Below, in pieces: positions 6,201 to 8,509 of a stretch of 8,509 nucleotides of DNA. Each line of letters starts with the position of its first letter. Position 1 is the first letter of the stretch. The notes below the pieces were generated by a model, which saw nothing but the letters and a program-made list of their open reading frames with translations, was not told where the DNA came from and ran no database searches. The translations under genes and the position numbers were made by a program. The stretch is from positions 1-8,509 of the forward strand of contig JAGQYU010000165.1 in the NCBI GenBank assembly GCA_020435885.1, written 5' to 3'. The stretch comes from Flavobacteriaceae bacterium (GTDB lineage Bacteria; Bacteroidota; Bacteroidia; Flavobacteriales; Flavobacteriaceae).

Positions 6201-7481
6201 AACTCCAGCATCACCATCAGAAACATTAATTTTATCAAAAATATTATCATGAGCTCCATTCATAATGTGAATACCTCCAGTATTATCAATTGGGATATTC
6301 CCAGCAGAGCATTCTATATTTCTAAATACATTATAAGCCACTTCATTATGCCTAGCTTCAATGGCTCCTTTAATTCCAACAATCTCAATATTCTCATATA
6401 GACCATATTCCGTAGGAACACCAACTGACTTCACACACATGCCATGACCTGTATGACCTGAGTTGTTGACATGTTCCATATAACTATTTCTAACAATATT
6501 GTTATTCCCCCTAACGACAATATAATAATCTACGCCCCCATTTGCTTGGATTGTCTTAACGTTATTAATAAGATGATGTGTTCCATACCACCTTACTAGA
6601 CATGTTCCTGCATTAAAAACTACAGAATTAATTAGTCTACATTTATTACTTCCATCTACATCTAAAATAACTCCGTAATAACCTTTTGCTGAATTAAAAG
6701 AATAAATATTGTCTAATACAACTCCACTTCTTCTACCACTAACACGAAAACCCGTTGTATAGTTATCTACTTGAAAATTTCGAACAATTGTATAATTACC
6801 TGATATGGTTATTCCAGTATTACTACCACCTTTTAAAAGAGGCATTACTGTACTATTTAAAGAGATGTTGTTAGGATAAGACCAGTTCAAATTAGGAGTA
6901 TCTCCTGGAGATGATTGATACCCTATCCATTTTACTGGACTAGTACTTGTTCCTGATTTACTAAACGAATAACTCTTAGACCCATAATTTCCTGCTTTAA
7001 TCCATATCGTCATTCCCGGGCTTGCGTTAGAAATGGCTTGAGAAAATGTCCATGGAGAATCCTCACTTTTGCCATCTCCATTACCACCTGCATTGGCGGA
7101 AACATATCTATAGGTGGATGAATCAGGTTCAGGAATATTATTTTTGATATATTCCATATCGATATTATGAATTCCCATATCACTTCCTCCACGATATCTG
7201 ATGGTATTATTATCCCAAAAATCAAAAGGGCTTGAAACAGTAAAATAGTGATTTGCCAATTGCCCTTGATTAATAGTAATGCCAGTAATCGTCTTTCCAG
7301 TTATGGTAAATCCGGCATATGATGTAGCACTAATTGGCATACTACTATCAAAATATACCCTACTCTTGTTAGAATTCTCTACTCTAAAGTTAGAGAGTAC
7401 CGGCGTAGCTGCAAAAACAACAAATGAAGTATTTAATACAAATATTAGGAGGAGAAATAAATAGTAAATCTTTTTTGTCAT
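3285..7481 (-). CDS. Giant secreted right-handed beta-helix protein with ten Ig-like repeats and T9SS sorting domain
   Basis: This is a 1398-residue protein. The start at 7479-7481 is chosen because MTKKIYYLFLLLIFVLNTS begins a normal signal peptide (cleavage near residue 24-25); an ATG 11 codons upstream adds only a poor extension. Residues about 26-115 look like a bacterial Ig-like domain. Residues about 125-575 are a right-handed parallel beta-helix, with many NN/IVRN/YNVFRNI-type rungs. Its end carries the signature DPKFLNPDNGDFHL (539-552), SPVNDSGID and IGAYE (584-588), seen at the end of many Bacteroidetes beta-helix proteins (choice-of-anchor Q type). Ten Ig/PKD-like repeats fill about 597-1303. 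A T9SS type A tail (NFYPNPTQG, then LARGIYIVHL) fills about 1317-1398. Such proteins bind or cleave polysaccharides or act as adhesins. No lyase family can be assigned, although K351-S352 and R377-H378 are suggestive. Extracellular location is confident; activity is not. Confidence 0.9.
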   Translation of the reverse strand: MTKKIYYLFLLLIFVLNTSFVVFAATPVLSNFRVENSNKSRVYFDSSMPISATSYAGFTITGKTITGITINQGQLANHYFTVSSPFDFWDNNTIRYRGGSDMGIHNIDMEYIKNNIPEPDSSTYRYVSANAGGNGDGKSEDSPWTFSQAISNASPGMTIWIKAGNYGSKSYSFSKSGTSTSPVKWIGYQSSPGDTPNLNWSYPNNISLNSTVMPLLKGGSNTGITISGNYTIVRNFQVDNYTTGFRVSGRRSGVVLDNIYSFNSAKGYYGVILDVDGSNKCRLINSVVFNAGTCLVRWYGTHHLINNVKTIQANGGVDYYIVVRGNNNIVRNSYMEHVNNSGHTGHGMCVKSVGVPTEYGLYENIEIVGIKGAIEARHNEVAYNVFRNIECSAGNIPIDNTGGIHIMNGAHDNIFDKINVSDGDAGVRVWATSEKTDAPTAGYNNVFKNSNWYRNKYGIFLYSDSYKNRQFYDNHFININIYGSTIRAINRTSLNLGTNYLINSNVVNNADGYNATGFEFTKNNWYRSSNAPNGQLSVDPKFLNPDNGDFHLQEQSPVNDSGIDNDKVHYGFDGNERVKGKYSIGAYEDAAIITGSVSPSIEICEGETTVLAASGGSSYLWSTGETTSSIAVSPVETTTYSVEISDGSFSDTHEVVVTVNKASSVELGEDIIICAGEEVVLTAIGEGNFLWSTGDTSDSITVSPLKTTTYTVTASNSCNVEVTDQITVLVNDIPTLSINYEYTICEGNSIELTAESNGDVLWSTGEDTPIITVNPLETTTYTVTASIGLCSVSKEVKVIVEKAPSVELGDDITICSGEEVVLSAIGEGNFLWSNGETGSSITISPIETTVYTVTASNSCSDSVTDQVTVIVNETPFLTVQNNEYTICQGEILDLTVSTNGDVVWSTGETTPTITINPTETTIYKVTSSINGACSVEEDILVNVNKAPSVDASDDLTICAGEMIILSAVGEGNFLWSTGETGSNITVNPTETTIYTVTASNSCNNSVTDQVVVTVNETPTLSINNQYTICEGDSIDLVAISNGEMLWSTGETTSTITVNPMQNKTYTVTSSIGGCSISKEVRVVVNKAPKIATITQDIAICSGEEVTLSASGVGTFLWSTGETKNSIKVKPSVTTTYIVTSSNSCGNVTDNVTVTVFEAPTLTLNEDKTINKGESITLIASGDGTFKWNTGETTSSIVVVPDKTITYTVTLTSNAGCSISKSVTITVVDNTNTTGNVVANAGEDVETCIEEPVTLTASGGTQYLWSTGETTPSITVNPNQTTTYYVTVSNENSIDTDEVTVVVYESCLEIEGREIISSVNFYPNPTQGILNIKFNGYSNSINILIFNEIGMQVFSEKISDYSPQKVLNHQVDLSRLARGIYIVHLMNNGNNQIRKILLI
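3573..5693 (-). repeat. Ten tandem Ig-like repeats of about 70 residues in the beta-helix protein, alternating A and B types
   Basis: Each unit has the pattern IC-x-GE, a hydrophobic strand, LWSTGETTxxITVxPxETTTYTVT and a final V-rich strand. The conserved Trp residues are at 621, 691, 762, 832, 904, 975, 1046, 1117, 1187 and 1264 (numbering from the ATG at 7481), spacing 70-72 except 77 at the last step. Approximate units are 5693-5502, 5495-5289, 5285-5079, 5072-4866, 4859-4647, 4643-4434, 4430-4224, 4217-4011, 4007-3801 and 3773-3573. Units 2, 4, 6 and 8 share GEGNFLWS-type cores and SNSC; units 3, 5 and 7 share SNGDVLWS-type cores and a GxCS ending, and unit 9 shares that ending. Units 1 and 10 resemble each other (ASGG, then YLWSTGETT). 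They probably form a stiff stalk projecting the beta-helix from the surface. Confidence 0.9.
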
Positions 7482-7697
7482 AGTAAATATCAACTCATTA
7501 ATTATAATAATCAACAGTGCTTAATATTTCCTATTTCATAGCAACATGTTCAGTTTAAAAACAATAAATACTTTCCTACAATTAAATAGAATTCAATTGA
7601 TAGGGAGACCTTGCGTTAAAATGAACGGATTCTTTTCGTAGCGGTCTTTCAATAACGTTAAAAAATATCGTTATATTGTACTTAAGATATTTAAACA

Positions 7698-7844
7698 ATG
7701 AACATAAAAAACACTGCGATAGTAGATTTGAATTCTAAAGAAAATCTTAAGAATTTTGCATTCAGTAGAGTATTGTTAATAAACAGCATAATATTGTTAA
7801 TAAATAGCTTTACCAAAACAAAATTTATGTTTTTTAAATTGTAA
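7698..7844 (+). CDS. Possible small protein or leader ORF (48 codons)
   Basis: An ATG at 7698, preceded by an A-rich stretch (TATTTAAACA), opens 48 codons and stops with TAA at 7842-7844, two bases before the ATG of the lipoprotein gene at 7847. The peptide begins MNIKNTAIVDLNSKENLKNF, has a hydrophobic middle with the internal repeat VLLINS / ILLINS, and ends in KFMFFKL. I recognise no family. Tight placement before the lipoprotein gene would suit translational coupling or a leader peptide, and the hydrophobic segment could insert in a membrane. It may equally be a chance ORF, because the region is also the natural place for the promoter, and TAGATTTG at 7723 lies inside it. Confidence 0.25.
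   Translation: MNIKNTAIVDLNSKENLKNFAFSRVLLINSIILLINSFTKTKFMFFKL
7723..7730 (+). promoter_or_regulatory. Candidate -7 promoter element (TAGATTTG) for the lipoprotein gene
   Basis: This is a full match to TAnnTTTG about 117 bp before the ATG at 7847. No TTG is seen near the expected -33 position (around 7698-7703). It lies inside the 48-codon ORF, so both cannot easily be functional as stated. Confidence 0.25.
7771..7808 (+). repeat. 17-bp direct repeat, copies offset by 21 bp, upstream of the lipoprotein gene
   Basis: TATTGTTAATAAACAGC at 7771-7787 recurs as TATTGTTAATAAATAGC at 7792-7808, with 16 of 17 bases the same. The 21-bp offset is two turns of the DNA helix, as expected for tandem regulator sites on one face. 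Read in the frame of the 48-codon ORF, it encodes a seven-residue peptide repeat (LLINS). Confidence 0.6.
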
Positions 7845-7846
7845 GA

Positions 7847-8509
7847 ATGATACAAAAAATAATCATAATTTTATTTTTAATAACTAGTGTTTTCTCCTGT
7901 AATACTAGAGAAAGAAAAGGAATCGGTAATGGTTTTATCATATCTTGCTCTATTAAAAAGAATAATTTAAACACTAAAAAAGCCTTTTTAAAGAAACAGG
8001 AGTTTGGAAATTTGATAACAATAGATTCTACAACAATAACAAATAAAGGATTTCAATTTAAAGGGAAAATCAATTCTCCAAGTATCTATGGCATTTACAT
8101 TGAAGATATTGATGGGGTTATTGGCTTGTTTATGGAAAATACTCAAATAAATGTTGAAGTAAATATTGATAATCTTGAACAATCAAAAATTACAGGTTCT
8201 AAAGCTAATGATGATTATTTAGAGTTTATAAGAAACTCTAATGAGATAATTTCTAAAATGAATGTTTATTTTCCTGAATTTCAAAAAGCAAGAGCAGAAA
8301 ATAATATTGAGAAACTTGAAGAAATAAATAGTAAAATGAAAGAGATCAACAATGAAAACACCAATTATATCTTAAAGTATGCTAAAAACAATCCGGATTC
8401 GTATATCTCAGCAGTTGCTTTAAATTCTATTCTTTCTATTCCAACAGTACCCAAAGACACTATCAGAAATATCTACAATAATTTCTCTGATTATGTAAAA
8501 AAAGGAGAT
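7847..8509 (+). CDS. DUF4369-type lipoprotein, probably the N-terminal part of a TlpA-like thioredoxin protein (partial)
   Basis: The frame is open from the ATG at 7847 for 221 codons to the window edge, so the C-terminus is missing. Residues 1-18 (MIQKIIIILFLITSVFSC) form a lipoprotein signal with C18 as the likely lipidated cysteine; the lipobox VFSC is slightly atypical at F16. Residues about 30-125 fit the DUF4369 pattern: ITIDSTTITNKGFQFKGKI, FMENTQINVEV, and ITGSKANDDYLEF. A helical, charged stretch (about 125-180) is followed by YAKNNPDSYISAVAL, a phrase typical of this family just before its redoxin domain. By family knowledge the unseen part would carry a thioredoxin fold with a CxxC motif, working in the periplasm on disulfides or cofactor maturation. 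It is transcribed divergently from the beta-helix gene, so a functional link is not implied. The N-terminal identification is good; the redoxin part is inferred. Confidence 0.82.
   Translation, partial: MIQKIIIILFLITSVFSCNTRERKGIGNGFIISCSIKKNNLNTKKAFLKKQEFGNLITIDSTTITNKGFQFKGKINSPSIYGIYIEDIDGVIGLFMENTQINVEVNIDNLEQSKITGSKANDDYLEFIRNSNEIISKMNVYFPEFQKARAENNIEKLEEINSKMKEINNENTNYILKYAKNNPDSYISAVALNSILSIPTVPKDTIRNIYNNFSDYVKKGD

Larger units (their letters stand above)
7482..7846. other. Divergent intergenic region between the beta-helix gene and the lipoprotein gene
   Basis: This 365-bp AT-rich stretch should hold the promoters of both divergent genes. For the minus-strand gene no TAnnTTTG match was found. 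For the plus strand there is TAGATTTG at 7723-7730. A 48-codon ORF (7698-7844) and an internal direct repeat (7771-7808) are listed separately. Nothing else recognisable was seen. Confidence 0.5.

Noticed and set aside
5715..7112. Assigning the beta-helix protein to pectate lyase PL9 or to canonical PL6
   Set aside because: The PL9 NxDDGWD-type signature is absent, and the PL6 calcium-binding Glu residues before the Lys are missing. Only a partial resemblance remains, reported as a finding and not as a function.
5978..7464. Open frames at 5978-6259 and 7010-7225 (minus, other frames) and 7279-7464 (plus)
   Set aside because: They overlap the well-supported beta-helix coding frame, have low-complexity composition (I/L/M-rich) and match no recognisable family.
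7988..8182. Minus-strand open frame of 64 codons
   Set aside because: It lies antisense inside the lipoprotein gene, whose frame has a lipoprotein signal and DUF4369-like motifs. The antisense product is F/I/Y/N-rich with no motif.

Overview
The window looks like a piece of a marine-type Bacteroidetes (Flavobacteriia) chromosome. The DNA is very AT-rich. Two proteins end in a type IX secretion system (T9SS) type A sorting domain, a hallmark of this phylum. The start sites lack clear Shine-Dalgarno sequences, and the few promoter-like sites match the Bacteroidetes -7 consensus TAnnTTTG rather than a sigma-70 -10 box. No tRNA, rRNA, IS element, CRISPR array or integrase was seen.

Layout. Positions 1-384 are non-coding. 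Three genes then lie head to tail on the minus strand. In order of transcription they are: (i) 7481->3285, a giant secreted protein with an N-terminal Ig-like domain, a right-handed parallel beta-helix, ten Ig-like repeats and a T9SS C-terminal domain; (ii) 3032->1782, a secreted protein with a carbohydrate-binding-like beta-sandwich, a fibronectin type III domain and a tail-fibre/chaperone-like coiled-coil C-terminus; (iii) 1755->385, a secreted tyrosinase-family dicopper oxidase, also with a T9SS tail. Genes ii and iii are 26 bp apart and probably form an operon. Gene i is 252 bp upstream of gene ii and may be a separate unit. After a 365-bp divergent intergenic region, a plus-strand lipoprotein gene (DUF4369-type, probably the front part of a TlpA-like thioredoxin lipoprotein) starts at 7847 and runs off the end of the window.

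How they may work together (inference). The minus-strand genes make envelope or extracellular proteins: a carbohydrate-interacting beta-helix protein displayed on a long Ig-like stalk, a second carbohydrate-binding-type protein, and an extracellular phenol oxidase that could act on environmental phenolics or on tyrosines of surface proteins. No system of established novelty is proven here. The items most worth following up are the alternating A-B repeat architecture of the giant protein, a lysine/arginine pair in its beta-helix that resembles the polysaccharide lyase family 6 dyad, the unusual copper-site details of the T9SS-exported tyrosinase, and a 48-codon ORF with an internal 21-bp direct repeat directly in front of the lipoprotein gene.
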